From positions 1 through 64,000 of the forward strand of contig JACCQO010000012.1 in assembly GCA_015709205.1 (NCBI GenBank): DNA of 64,000 nt, given 5' to 3'. Origin of the DNA: Desulfovibrionaceae bacterium. Its GTDB lineage: Bacteria > Desulfobacterota > Desulfovibrionia > Desulfovibrionales > Desulfovibrionaceae. This document shows positions 8,498 through 16,666 of this stretch, in pieces. The position numbers and the translations under genes were made by a program. The notes below the pieces were generated by a model. It was not told the origin of the DNA and did not search any database. It was given only the letters and a program-made list of their open reading frames with translations. Every line of letters begins with the position of its first letter. Position 1 is the first letter of the stretch.

Positions 8498-8869
8498 TCA
8501 GGCGTTCGCGTCGGGATTCTTCTCTTTTTGCCGTTCCTCCCAGGCCTTGCGCTTGAAGTAGCCTTTGAGAGGTACCAACGGGATGCCGCATTTGGGGCAG
8601 GTAAAGTGCGGCTTGACGTCTCGGTAGGTGAAGGTTTCTTCGCAGTGCGGGCAGATGAGGGATGTGTCGCTGTTGGGGTCATGCTTTATGCCGATATAGA
8701 AACTTAGGACTGCACCGATTACTCCCGCTAATGCAGATTCATATCAATAAGCATATGTGTCTACACAAAGATCCTCTATAAAACTGCACCAGCCCTGTCC
8801 TTCATATGCCAGATAGGCATGCACGATACACATCGCTGAGAATATGTAGCACATCCATTTTATCTTCAT
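8498..8869 (-). pseudogene. interrupted zinc-ribbon membrane protein (copy of the gene at 10701-11072)
   Basis: Reading 8869 to 8498 gives MKIKWMCYIFSAMC through KYREE-free sequence to RKAWEERQKEKNPDANA, the same 124 codons as the gene at 10701-11072 and clearly a paralogue. A single in-frame TGA falls at about codon 42, between CVDTYAY and YESALAG, where the intact copy has Arg. The rest of the frame is undamaged, including the two zinc-binding CxxC pairs near residues 70-95 and the GYFKRKAWEERQKEK tail. AGGAGG lies just before the ATG. This is a young pseudogene, or a gene expressed only by read-through of the TGA. Confidence 0.85.
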
Positions 8870-8875
8870 TATTTC

Positions 8876-9040
8876 CTCCTGCGGGCCGCGTAACGATGCT
8901 GCCGCCGGTGGCGGTGTCGGCGATGGTCAGTAGCACGGTTTCGCCCGCCCCCCGTCTCATGCCGACCTTGCCGTAGGCGCACAGGCTTGCATCTACGTCG
9001 CGCAGGGCGGTCACGATGTTGGAGCGACTCCGAGACAAAG
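8876..9040 (-). pseudogene. RHS C-terminal tip remnant
   Basis: The minus strand reads TALRDVDASLCAYGKVGM and then LLTIADTATGGSIV, matching two separate parts of the intact RHS protein: LRDVDTGL of the core, and DAYGKVGMGLAAGE plus AIADIATGGNIVARP of its C-terminal tip. An internal deletion has therefore joined core and tip. It is the remnant of a toxin related to the one at 11069-12535, and it sits directly before its related decayed immunity gene, as in the intact pair. Confidence 0.75.
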
Positions 9041-9051
9041 ATGCCGCAGGC

Positions 9052-10281
9052 CTAGTTGCCCGCCGAGAGTTGGTGGATGATTTCAAGCATCGAAGATGGA
9101 GACGCCTTCTTGCCGGTCGGCACGGAATAAGGAATATCGCTGTACGGCCGAACCGGGATTTCTTCCAGGTATTCGGGCACAAGTTCTTGCAGGGATGTTG
9201 GGCGGTTCCCATTGCGGTGGGCATACATATCGACCGCATTGTTGACGATGATGCCGGTAAAGTTTTCGGAAAGTTGATAGGAAAGGGCAAACATCTGTGG
9301 AAACAGTTTGCTCCAGTCGATTAGAGGGGTTTTGAAGGGCACCGTTCCAGTCAACCTTTTCAGGGTGGAATATATTTTTGTGGGGTCCGACGATGTATTC
9401 TCAGAAATGCGGATCATTTTTTGAAGTGTCTTGATGTATCGCAAGCAATCCTTTTCATAACGTATCCTCGACAGAAGAAATGGATTTTTTTCAAGTCGGA
9501 AAGGAAGATTTCCAAGGGCCGCGAGGCGCATTTCTCCTTTGTAGGCGCGGCTGAGCGCCTGAAACATGTCGGGAAGTTGTTTGTTGAGCTGGGCGATCTC
9601 CCAACGGAGAGGGATGTCATGGTTTTTGTCCTTATTGGCGCGAGTCGTCATCTCCATGAGTAGGGTGACAGTGCGGATGAGCAGATCGAAGTGCATGAAC
9701 ATATCGGATTGCTCTGCAATTCCTTGCGCCATGGTCACCATCAATCCATAAGAGTTTAGAAATTGATCAACGTCGTGAGTCAGGTAGGCATGCCAACATG
9801 AAAACGTCAAAATGCATAAGCTCAGCGACAGAGGCTTGAACTCCTTGTAGGCAGAATAGAATTGTGCGCCCCCATTGTCCGTCTTGAACAGATATGGGGA
9901 ATTGTCAGCTATTGTATTGCATAACTCATTTATATAAAGATGCTTTTCTTCCGTCCATTTGCCCCACGCGTCAGGTTTTTCGTCGAGCAGCGGCAGGACT
10001 GCGAACAATTCGTCGTCGTTTTTTTCCGCCAACTGTTTCATAAGTTCGTTGGCATCGGGAGAGGGCAGTATTTCCTGGGTGAGCTCTTTGATGTGCAGCA
10101 GGGCGCGCTGCTGTTTATCCTGTTCCGCGGCGTTCCGTTTTGGAGTATGCAGCAATTCGTTTTTTCGAAGAACCGTAATAATATCCTCTCGCACGTAATA
10201 CTCTTCCATGGCCGCAGCAGAAACTGCTGCGGCCAAAAGAAGAAGTATGCAGGCAATGGCGTATGGTATGCTTCTCATCAT
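9052..10281 (-). CDS. exported protein, candidate immunity partner of the orphan RHS tip
   Basis: A 409-residue protein of unknown function. Residues 1-23 form a signal peptide (IPYAIACILLLLAAAVSAAA). The rest is a largely helical, charged domain with low GC compared with its surroundings. The ATG overlaps the stop of the orphan RHS tip gene by four bases, the translational coupling typical of toxin-immunity pairs. The C-terminal part (SLQELVPEYLEEIPVRPYSD) resembles the pilin-like motif that precedes processed periplasmic domains. Export would suit an immunity protein against a toxin acting in the periplasm or membrane; that role is inferred from position only. Confidence 0.6.
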   Translation of the reverse strand: MMRSIPYAIACILLLLAAAVSAAAMEEYYVREDIITVLRKNELLHTPKRNAAEQDKQQRALLHIKELTQEILPSPDANELMKQLAEKNDDELFAVLPLLDEKPDAWGKWTEEKHLYINELCNTIADNSPYLFKTDNGGAQFYSAYKEFKPLSLSLCILTFSCWHAYLTHDVDQFLNSYGLMVTMAQGIAEQSDMFMHFDLLIRTVTLLMEMTTRANKDKNHDIPLRWEIAQLNKQLPDMFQALSRAYKGEMRLAALGNLPFRLEKNPFLLSRIRYEKDCLRYIKTLQKMIRISENTSSDPTKIYSTLKRLTGTVPFKTPLIDWSKLFPQMFALSYQLSENFTGIIVNNAVDMYAHRNGNRPTSLQELVPEYLEEIPVRPYSDIPYSVPTGKKASPSSMLEIIHQLSAGN

Positions 10282-10658
10282 TTTTTAAAAGAGTATCCGA
10301 ATTCTGCGCCCTTCTCAACCGCGTTTGATAGTGCCGAAGGAAAGCTTTTTGTTAGATTTCCATATACCTGATCGTATAACGTCATGTTGCCTGTGTTTGC
10401 GATTTCGGGAATCGATTCATAAGCTTTTGCACCCACGCCCCAAGCGTCGCTGGCGGCCTTGGCAAACTCCTTTGCCTTGGAGCCGACATCAAACCATTGT
10501 TTGATGTCACTCCATGAGGGCAGCGAGAACATCCCCGTGGGATCGACCATGTTGACGGGATCGTCGAGGCAGTAGCCGTAGACGTCCGGATCGCCCGCGG
10601 CCGCGCCCAGGGGATCGCGGGCGATGAAGCGGCCGAAGAGCGGGTCGTAGTCGCGCAC
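10278..10658 (-). CDS. orphan RHS C-terminal tip cassette
   Basis: About 45 residues of RHS core end (RDYDPLFGRFIARDPLGAAA and DPVNMVDPTG), identical or nearly so to the main RHS protein, followed by an unrelated tip of about 80 residues beginning MFSLPSWSDIKQWFDVG. There is no convincing ribosome site; the only start is a GTG inside the core. Such core-plus-tip fragments downstream of a full rhs gene are silent cassettes that can replace the resident tip by recombination through the shared core. It is coupled by ATGA to the exported protein gene at 9052-10281, its likely immunity partner. The tip's activity is not recognisable. Confidence 0.75.
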   Translation of the reverse strand: MRDYDPLFGRFIARDPLGAAAGDPDVYGYCLDDPVNMVDPTGMFSLPSWSDIKQWFDVGSKAKEFAKAASDAWGVGAKAYESIPEIANTGNMTLYDQVYGNLTKSFPSALSNAVEKGAEFGYSFKK

Positions 10659-10700
10659 GCCGAAGCGATTGCGCGGCGTCGGCCCCGCCCTTCGAGCCGC

Positions 10701-11072
10701 TTAGGCGTTTGTATTGGCGTTCTTTTCTTTTTGCCGTTCCTCCCAGGCCTTGCGCTTGAAGTAGCCTTTGAGAGGCATCAAGGGGACGCCGCATTTGGGG
10801 CAGTTGCAGAGTGGCTTTACGTCTCGGTAGGCGAAGACATCTTCGCATTTCGGGCAGATGAAGGGTGTATCGTTGTCTTTGTCATGCTTCATTCCCAGGT
10901 ATAAGCAAATGATTGCGCCAGCTATAGCTGCAAATGTTGATAGATACCTGTGCTCGTATGTATCCACGCAATAGTCTACGAAATAAAGGCACCAGCCACT
11001 TCCCTCGTATGCAAGATATGCTTGCACAAGGCAGAGGATTGAGAAAACATAACACATACGTTTTATTTTCAT
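10701..11072 (-). CDS. small zinc-ribbon membrane protein, candidate RHS immunity protein
   Basis: A 123-residue protein with two hydrophobic segments (about 5-22 and 45-60) and a cytoplasmic zinc ribbon formed by CPKC near residue 74 and CPKC near 91, ending in the basic tail GYFKRKAWEERQKEK. Its ATG overlaps the stop of the RHS gene (ATGA), so it is translated with the toxin and is the natural candidate for its cognate immunity protein. A near full-length paralogue, broken by one stop codon, lies at 8498-8869. I do not recognise a named family. GC content is lower than in the RHS gene, suggesting separate acquisition. Confidence 0.7.
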   Translation of the reverse strand: MKIKRMCYVFSILCLVQAYLAYEGSGWCLYFVDYCVDTYEHRYLSTFAAIAGAIICLYLGMKHDKDNDTPFICPKCEDVFAYRDVKPLCNCPKCGVPLMPLKGYFKRKAWEERQKEKNANTNA

Positions 11073-12535
11073 CGTGTTGCTCTAAGGAATATGTTTTTGA
11101 TTATCCCCACTCCCGCTCCAACTGGGGTTTTTGGGGGAAGATCTGTCGCTAAGTCGTCAGCTATGTTGATCAATTCGTATATCTTGTCTGGATGCGTTAG
11201 CGCCCAGCTTGTCGCGGGCCGGGCGACGATGTTGCCGCCGGTGGCGATGTCGGCGATGGCCAGCGGTACGGCCTCGCCCGCTGCCAGGCCCATGCCGACC
11301 TTGCCGTAGGCGTCGATCATGCGCGGATCCACGAGTTTTTCCGCCGTGTTCGTCGCGGTCTGTTCCAGTACCTCCGGCGCCTTCTGCTCCAGCGTCTGGA
11401 TGGTGTCGGGCAGTTTCTCTTGCGCCGAGTCCCAGAGGCTCCCCAGGCCGTCGCCCAGGCTCGAGAACATGTCCATCACGCCGCTGAAGATCCCGGTCGT
11501 CCCCGTGGGATCGACCATGTTGACGGGGTCGTCGAGGCAGTAGCCGTAGACGTCCGGATCGCCCGCCGCCGCGCCCAGGGGATCGCGGGCGATGAAGCGG
11601 CCGAAGAGCGGGTCGTAGTCGCGCACGCCGAAGCGCGTCAGGCCCGTGTCCACGTCGCGCAGGCCGCCGGCGAAGCCCAGCGGGATGACCACCTGCGGCG
11701 CGGATTCGTCTATCACATTGCCGAAGGTGTCATAGGTGATTCTTTTTACCACTTTTCCCTGGTCGTTGGCAACGGCGCGTAGCGACCCGACCTGGTCGAA
11801 GGCCAGCCAGAAGCGGTCCGTGCCGTCGTGCAGGGCCACGGGCAGCCGGTCGCGCTCGTCGGCGTATTCGAAGCGCACGAGGGTGCCGTCGCGCAGGTCT
11901 TGCCAGGCCGCCAACCGCGGCCCCTGCCAGCGGAACAGCTCGATGGGCTCGCCGTTGACGCGCTTGGCCGTGCGCCGGCCGCCTTGGTACTCGTAGCTCA
12001 GCACGCGGCCGTCGGGCAGGTCCACGCGCGCGAGCGCGCCGTTCGGGCCCCAGGCGTAGCGGGTGGTGAACCCGGCGTGGCGCTTTTCCGTGAGAAATCC
12101 CCCGTCATCGTAGATAAAATCGGCCGAGGCGCAGGAGCGCAGCTCGTCGCCGCGCGCGTAGCGGTAGGTGCGCCCGCCGGCGTCGCGCAGCCGGTTGTGC
12201 TCGAAGACGCGGCGGCCCTGCGCGTCGTAGCGGTACTCCTCGAGCACGTCGCCGGGCTTCTGCCCGCCGTCGTTGCGGCGCACGCGCACGATGCGGCCGT
12301 GGGCGTCGTACTCGTAGTCCCAACGCGCTGGCGTTCCGTCCAGGATTTCGGTGCGCGCGGCGATGCGGCCGGTCGCGTCGCGCGTGAGCTGCAGCTCGTA
12401 GGGCACGCGCGGCGCGGGCCGGAAGGGCGGCGTGCTCGCGGGGGGTGCGGGCGGGACGGGCGCGCTGGCGCGACGGGCGGCGGGGGCATCAAGGACGGCG
12501 GGGGCGGAGGTCTGCGGAAAACGGGGATTGGGCAT
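11069..12535 (-). CDS. small RHS-repeat polymorphic toxin
   Basis: A 488-residue RHS protein. Residues 1-65 are a Pro/Ala-rich leader; about 70-300 contain YD repeats (WDYEYDAHGRIVRVRR, EYRYDAQGRRVFEHN, FRWQGPRLAAWQDL, ITYDTFGNVIDES). The core end RDYDPLFGRFIARDPLGAAA with DPVNMVDPTG closes the RHS shell near residue 345. The variable tip (about 140 residues) starts TTGIFSGVMDMF and contains hydrophobic Gly/Ala-rich stretches; it could be membrane-active, but no known toxin motif is seen. The start at 12535 has AAAGGAG before it. Much shorter than secreted RHS toxins, it sits where phages carry fibre or cargo genes and is coupled to a candidate immunity gene. Confidence 0.85.
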   Translation of the reverse strand: MPNPRFPQTSAPAVLDAPAARRASAPVPPAPPASTPPFRPAPRVPYELQLTRDATGRIAARTEILDGTPARWDYEYDAHGRIVRVRRNDGGQKPGDVLEEYRYDAQGRRVFEHNRLRDAGGRTYRYARGDELRSCASADFIYDDGGFLTEKRHAGFTTRYAWGPNGALARVDLPDGRVLSYEYQGGRRTAKRVNGEPIELFRWQGPRLAAWQDLRDGTLVRFEYADERDRLPVALHDGTDRFWLAFDQVGSLRAVANDQGKVVKRITYDTFGNVIDESAPQVVIPLGFAGGLRDVDTGLTRFGVRDYDPLFGRFIARDPLGAAAGDPDVYGYCLDDPVNMVDPTGTTGIFSGVMDMFSSLGDGLGSLWDSAQEKLPDTIQTLEQKAPEVLEQTATNTAEKLVDPRMIDAYGKVGMGLAAGEAVPLAIADIATGGNIVARPATSWALTHPDKIYELINIADDLATDLPPKTPVGAGVGIIKNIFLRATR

Positions 12536-12763
12536 GGCGATGCTCCTTTGGTGGGGTGGAGTGGGGTGGAAAAGAGGTGGCGGGACGCCGGATGAGCCGG
12601 TCGGGCGCGCCGCCAAGGGCGGCCGGATGCCGTTCCGGACTCAAAAGGCGGAGGAAGGCCCGGCGGAAGGAGCCGGGCGCGCCGGGCGGGAGGCGGGCGG
12701 CCGGGAGGCGGCAAGCGCGGACGCCCCGTGCCCGCATCGCCGCGCCCGCCGCCCGGCGCGTGG

Positions 12764-13042
12764 TCATTCGCCCAGCTTGCTCTTGAGCCCGGCGCGGGCG
12801 AGGTCCGCCGGGTCCGTGAGGCCCGAGCCGGACGTGGCCACGGTGGAGCCGAGCCCGGCCATCTGGCGCAGGCGGCGCTCCTCGCGGTCCTTGGCCTCGG
12901 CGGCCTCCTTGTCGGCCTCGGCCTTTTCCTCGGCCTCGCGTTTGGCGCGCAGCTGCTGTTCCTCCAGAAGCTGCTGGGCCGCGAGTTGCGAACCGCTGCT
13001 GGTACGCGGCGGGGAACTGAACAAGGCGGTGAAGCCTCCCAT
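12764..13042 (-). CDS. small phage coiled-coil protein
   Basis: A 92-residue protein: a Ser-rich start, a highly charged helix at about 20-60 (LLEEQQLRAKREAEEKAEA and following) that should form a coiled coil, and a short C-terminal tail ending KLGE. The ATG at 13042 was chosen over one six bases upstream because GGAGG then has a normal spacing. It lies between the acetyltransferase-like gene and the RHS gene on the phage strand. Small coiled-coil proteins in this position are common in podoviruses, but no specific role can be assigned. Confidence 0.6.
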   Translation of the reverse strand: MGGFTALFSSPPRTSSGSQLAAQQLLEEQQLRAKREAEEKAEADKEAAEAKDREERRLRQMAGLGSTVATSGSGLTDPADLARAGLKSKLGE

Positions 13043-13164
13043 GGTCATACCTCCTGGTCGGGGTGGTTGGAGTGGTTGTGGAAAAAAAGGGGGGGGGGGC
13101 GGGCGATCGATCGGCCGGGGGAGCATTGGGATGCGGCGCGGGGAGGCGGAGAGAGGGACGGGCG

Positions 13165-13719
13165 TCACGACGCCGGGCGGTTCGGGGCGCGCCGTGCGCG
13201 TGGGTTCTCGCAGGCGCCGGAGCCGTCGGGCTTCTCGCGTTTTCCGGCCCTTTCGTCGCGTTCGGCCGTCTCGTCCGGCCCGGGCCTCTCGTTCCGCGTG
13301 TCCGCATCGTCCGGCGCAGCGTCCGGCACCTCCCGGGTCGTGAGCTGGTAGGTGCGGCCGTCCGCGCCCAGGTGCTCCCGGCAGGCCGAGAAGCCGAAGA
13401 GTTCGGCGAAGCGCGAAAGCTGCGCGTTGGGCAGGGCCGTGGCCCCCAGGATGCGCGCCTTGCCGCGCTCGCGCGCGTGGGCCTCCAGCCAGCGCAGGTC
13501 CGCGCGCAGCAGGCGCAGCACGCGCGGCGAAAACGCGCTCAGGGTCAGGTGCAGTTCCAGGGCGTCGGGATGTTCGCCCACGGCGGCCACGCCGTATTCG
13601 AACGCGCCGCCCGCGCCCGTCTCCCCGGCGTCGCCTTCGGCCAGCCGGTAGAAGGAATAGTGCTCCGGCGAGTGCGCGCGCAGGGCGCGCGGCCGCCCCG
13701 GGGCGGCGAGCACGGTCAC
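13165..13719 (-). CDS. GNAT-like phage protein
   Basis: A 184-residue protein whose first 130 residues look like an acyl-CoA N-acyltransferase fold: beta strands around ALELHLTLS, the helix LLRADLRWLEAHARERG, then ILGATALPNAQLSRFAELFGF, which resembles the last conserved GNAT motif. The C-terminal 50 residues are a charged, low-complexity tail. It starts at a GTG overlapping the terminase stop (GTGA), so it belongs to the terminase transcript. Comparable proteins occur beside terminase or portal genes of T7/BPP-1-like phages. Enzyme activity is uncertain, since the acetyl-CoA loop is not clear. Confidence 0.5.
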   Translation of the reverse strand: MTVLAAPGRPRALRAHSPEHYSFYRLAEGDAGETGAGGAFEYGVAAVGEHPDALELHLTLSAFSPRVLRLLRADLRWLEAHARERGKARILGATALPNAQLSRFAELFGFSACREHLGADGRTYQLTTREVPDAAPDDADTRNERPGPDETAERDERAGKREKPDGSGACENPRARRAPNRPAS

Positions 13720-15308
13720 GGCCGCCCCCGGCCCGCGCCTGCGCGGCGGAACGGGCTGTAGTCGTTCTGGGCGCGCTCGGCGCGGGGCGCGGCCTCGGCC
13801 GGGCGCACCAGGGCGCGGCCCTCGCCCGCGCCGAGCATCAGGTACTGCCCGGCCTCGCACACGTGCGAGAAACGGTTCTTGCAGGGCTTGTCCTCGTAGC
13901 GCTCCTCCCCGGCCACGGGCACGCGGCGGTAGTGATAGCCCCCGGCCATACCCTTGCGCAGCACGGCGCACGCGGGCGAGACCACCAGCCCGGGCTTTCC
14001 GTCCACCAGCCGCGACAGGGGCAGGGCCACGGCCTCGCGGCGCAGCAGCCCGTCGTTGGAGGGCGCGGGCCGCGCGTCGATCCCTGCGGCGCGGAGGATG
14101 TCGAAGGGCGTGCGTTCGTCCACCTGGGACTGCTGCGAGCCCGCCGGGTCGCCGAAGATGGCGGTCTCCAGCCCGGCGTAGCGCTCGTTGAGGCGGCGCG
14201 CGAGCAGCTCGGCGAAACGCACCGCGCCCATGGAGGAGGTCACCAGTTCGTCGAGCCAGAACCAGCGGCCCGAGGGCGTGCGCTGACCGAAGACCGCGGC
14301 GGGCGTGAGGCCGAAGTCGATGCCCACGTAGAGCGTGCGTCCGGGCAGCGGGGCGAGCGGCTCCGGGGCCACGTGCACGGCGTCGGAAAACTCCGGATAC
14401 ACGGGCCGCCCGTCGCCCACGAAGCCGTACCGCGCGCAGTAGTACACGCGCACGTGGTCCGGGCTTTTCCCGGCCATGCGCTTTTCGTAGTAGCCGCGCG
14501 GCAGGTTGGCCAGGTTCTCGGCCGCCGGGTTGGGCGCGAACCGGCCGCCGCGCTCCAGCAGGCCGCCGGGCTGGCGGAAGAAGGCCCAGTGCGCGGGGCG
14601 CTCGACCTCGGCCAGGGCGTACCACCAGTGGTCGTCGTCGGGCGGGTTGGTGTCCATGATCACTCCGGCCCAGGTGCAGCCGCCGTCGCGCGCGGCCGGG
14701 TAGCGCTCCACGCGGTCGCCCAGTGCGTCCACCAGGGCCTTGGGGATCTCGCGCGCCTCGTTGACCCAGGCCCCGGTCAGCTCCAGGGAGAGCAGCTTCT
14801 TGAGGTCGCCGGGGCGGTCCAGGGAGCGGAAGAGGATCTCGGCCTCGGCGTCGGCGTGGCGAAGGCGGTGGGTCATGGACGAGCGGTGGAACGGGCCGAA
14901 GAGGTCCTCGCCGAACCAGTCCAGCCAGGTCTTGAGCGTGGTGTCCTCCAGCTCGCGGTAGGTGTTGCGGACCACGGCGAAGCGCGTGCGGCGCACGCCG
15001 TCGGGCCCGGCCCGCTGGGCCAGGGCGCGGCGCATCAGCTCCATGCACATGGCCGTGGACTTGCCCGAGCCCACGGGCCCCATGACGCCGCGATAAAAGG
15101 CCGGGCTGGCGTGGAAGGCGGCCAGGGTGGGCAGGGCGCGGTAGCGCCGCACGATGACGGCGGGTCCGGCGGGCGGCGTGGCGGGCCAAAGGTCCGGATC
15201 GGCCGGGGGAGCCAGGCACGGTGTGGCGGCGGGCGCAGTGCGGGATTCGGCGCTGGATGCGCTGCGGGCGGAAGTCCGGGACGCGGTGGAACGGGATCGT
15301 TGTGGCAT
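13716..15308 (-). CDS. phage terminase large subunit
   Basis: A 530-residue DNA-packaging motor. Residues 1-50 are a low-complexity N-terminus. The ATPase has Walker A GPVGSGKST at 77-85, an adenine/coupling segment around VVRNTYREL, and the catalytic Glu185 in WVNEARE. The nuclease domain begins LYVGIDFGLTPA with Asp331 as first metal ligand and Asp387 in IFGDPAGS as the next. The length is normal for the family. It follows the small terminase gene and is coupled by four bases to the acetyltransferase-like gene. All key residues are present, so it could be functional. Confidence 0.9.
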   Translation of the reverse strand: MPQRSRSTASRTSARSASSAESRTAPAATPCLAPPADPDLWPATPPAGPAVIVRRYRALPTLAAFHASPAFYRGVMGPVGSGKSTAMCMELMRRALAQRAGPDGVRRTRFAVVRNTYRELEDTTLKTWLDWFGEDLFGPFHRSSMTHRLRHADAEAEILFRSLDRPGDLKKLLSLELTGAWVNEAREIPKALVDALGDRVERYPAARDGGCTWAGVIMDTNPPDDDHWWYALAEVERPAHWAFFRQPGGLLERGGRFAPNPAAENLANLPRGYYEKRMAGKSPDHVRVYYCARYGFVGDGRPVYPEFSDAVHVAPEPLAPLPGRTLYVGIDFGLTPAAVFGQRTPSGRWFWLDELVTSSMGAVRFAELLARRLNERYAGLETAIFGDPAGSQQSQVDERTPFDILRAAGIDARPAPSNDGLLRREAVALPLSRLVDGKPGLVVSPACAVLRKGMAGGYHYRRVPVAGEERYEDKPCKNRFSHVCEAGQYLMLGAGEGRALVRPAEAAPRAERAQNDYSPFRRAGAGRGRP

Positions 15309-15516
15309 GGCGGCTCCAGGGGAAAAGGGGGGGAATGCGGTGGGGCTGGGCGGGTCGGAACGCGTTGTCCGGCGCTCGGTTTAGGGCCCGCGAGGGGGCG
15401 AAGTGGATGGGGGAGGGGACGGGGGACGGCGCGAAGCGCCGGGATGCGCTTCGAGGCGGTGCGCGGTTTTCGGGCCTGGGACGGCGTGGCGGTCGGGCCA
15501 GCGGATCGCCGGGCCG

Positions 15517-16065
15517 CTAGCCGGTTTTCGAGGCCTCCGGGGCGGTCCGGGGCGCAGCCTCGGAGTCGGCCTTCGGCGCATCCTGCGGGACAGGACGACG
15601 CGCCGTGTCCGGCTCCGCACCCCGCTTCGCGCGCCGGTCCGCGTTCTGGGCCGGGGCGGGGCCGAAGTGCATCTCGATGACCACGCGCGGCGGCGGTTCA
15701 TCGGCCGGTTCCCTGTCGCGCATCCCGGCCGGGCCGTAGATCTCGGGCCGGTGGCGCGCGAGCAGGAAGCGCAGCAGGGAGTCCGAGTACCTGCGTTTCA
15801 CGCCGACCTGCTCGCCGCCGTAGAACACGGGCTCCTCGTAGCCTTCCAGGGCGCGGCGGCGGACCTCCTCCTCCAGGGCGTCCACGGCCGCTTCCAGGGC
15901 CTCGTCCCAGGCCGCGGCGAAGGCCGCGTCCTCGGCGCGCAGGTCGTAGACGCGGCTGCGGCTCACGCCCGCGTGGCGCGCGGCCTCGGACACGTTGCCG
16001 GAACCGCGCAGCGCGGCAAGGAACCGTTTGCGCGACGCGGGGGTGAAGGTGACGCGCCCGGCCAT
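15517..16065 (-). CDS. phage terminase small subunit-like protein
   Basis: A 182-residue protein. Residues about 10-45 form a helix-turn-helix (FLAALRGSGNVSEAARHAGV, SRSRVYDLR) typical of small terminases that recognise the packaging site. The middle (VDALEEEVRRRALEGYEEPV and SDSLLRFLLARHRPEIYG) is a conserved block of this family, probably for oligomerisation. The last 60 residues are a Pro/Ala-rich tail. It lies immediately upstream of the large subunit, as expected. Confidence 0.8.
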   Translation of the reverse strand: MAGRVTFTPASRKRFLAALRGSGNVSEAARHAGVSRSRVYDLRAEDAAFAAAWDEALEAAVDALEEEVRRRALEGYEEPVFYGGEQVGVKRRYSDSLLRFLLARHRPEIYGPAGMRDREPADEPPPRVVIEMHFGPAPAQNADRRAKRGAEPDTARRPVPQDAPKADSEAAPRTAPEASKTG

Positions 16066-16188
16066 CAGCGCGCCCTCCGGAACGCGCGGGCGCGAGGGGC
16101 CGGGCTCCCGGGAACCCGGGAGTCCGCGCGTCCCCCCTTGCCGGAGCGCGGCGCGGCTGATAGGGACAAGGGCTCGGGAGACCCTGCC

Positions 16189-16350
16189 ATGCGCAACGTG
16201 CGTCGAATGCGAATGCTGCTCATCATTTTATCCTTCGTCTGCTTTTTCGGCTTTTCCAAGGCCTACGGCGAGGGCGAATACCTTCTGGCCATCGGCCTGA
16301 TCCTTGCGGCCATCCTGCTGCTCTTCCTCGGCCGCCGCCTCTACAAATAG
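16189..16350 (+). CDS. 53-residue two-helix membrane protein
   Basis: MRNVRRMRMLLIILSFVCFF starts a short protein with two predicted membrane helices (about 9-22 and 32-48) and a basic C-terminus RRLYK. A weak GGGAG lies about ten bases before the ATG. It is on the strand opposite to the flanking terminase and lysis genes. Its function is unknown. It may be a host gene or a stray short frame, though the two clean hydrophobic helices make coding plausible. Confidence 0.5.
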   Translation: MRNVRRMRMLLIILSFVCFFGFSKAYGEGEYLLAIGLILAAILLLFLGRRLYK

Positions 16351-16381
16351 CGCCGCTTCCGCGCCCGCGTCCGGGCGACCG

Positions 16382-16666
16382 CTAGACGACCGCCTCCAGG
16401 CGCGACAAACGCGACTCGTGGTCGTCCACGCGGTCCCATATCTTGTCCGACTCCGCCTTGGTGGCGCATTCGCGGGCCACGGCGAGCTGCAGGGCGGCCT
16501 GGGCGCGTTCGATGGCGTCCAGCCGCAGGCCGATGCGCCGGTTGGCTTCCTCCAGCTGGGCGAAGCCGCGTTTGATGAACCAGAGCACCAGGCCCGCGCC
16601 GACCAGGGGGGCGGCCGCGTTGGCCACGGCGGCGAGGAATGCGTCGTTGACCAGGGCGGCGCTCAC
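16382..16666 (-). CDS. phage membrane-anchored coiled-coil protein of lysis module
   Basis: A 94-residue protein with one membrane helix (about 10-30, AVANAAAPLVGAGLVLWFI) followed by a coiled-coil domain through residue 92 (FAQLEEANRRIGLRLDAIER and following). It starts at a GTG that overlaps the stop of the holin gene (GTGA), with GGAGG upstream. A single helix plus coiled coil resembles small holin-associated or spanin-like proteins. The exact function is not assigned. Confidence 0.6.
   Translation of the reverse strand: MSAALVNDAFLAAVANAAAPLVGAGLVLWFIKRGFAQLEEANRRIGLRLDAIERAQAALQLAVARECATKAESDKIWDRVDDHESRLSRLEAVV

Noticed and set aside
12489..13307. Additional minus-strand frame overlapping the RHS start and coiled-coil gene
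   Set aside because: Crosses two genes with ribosome sites and consists of Arg/Pro/Ala low-complexity sequence.
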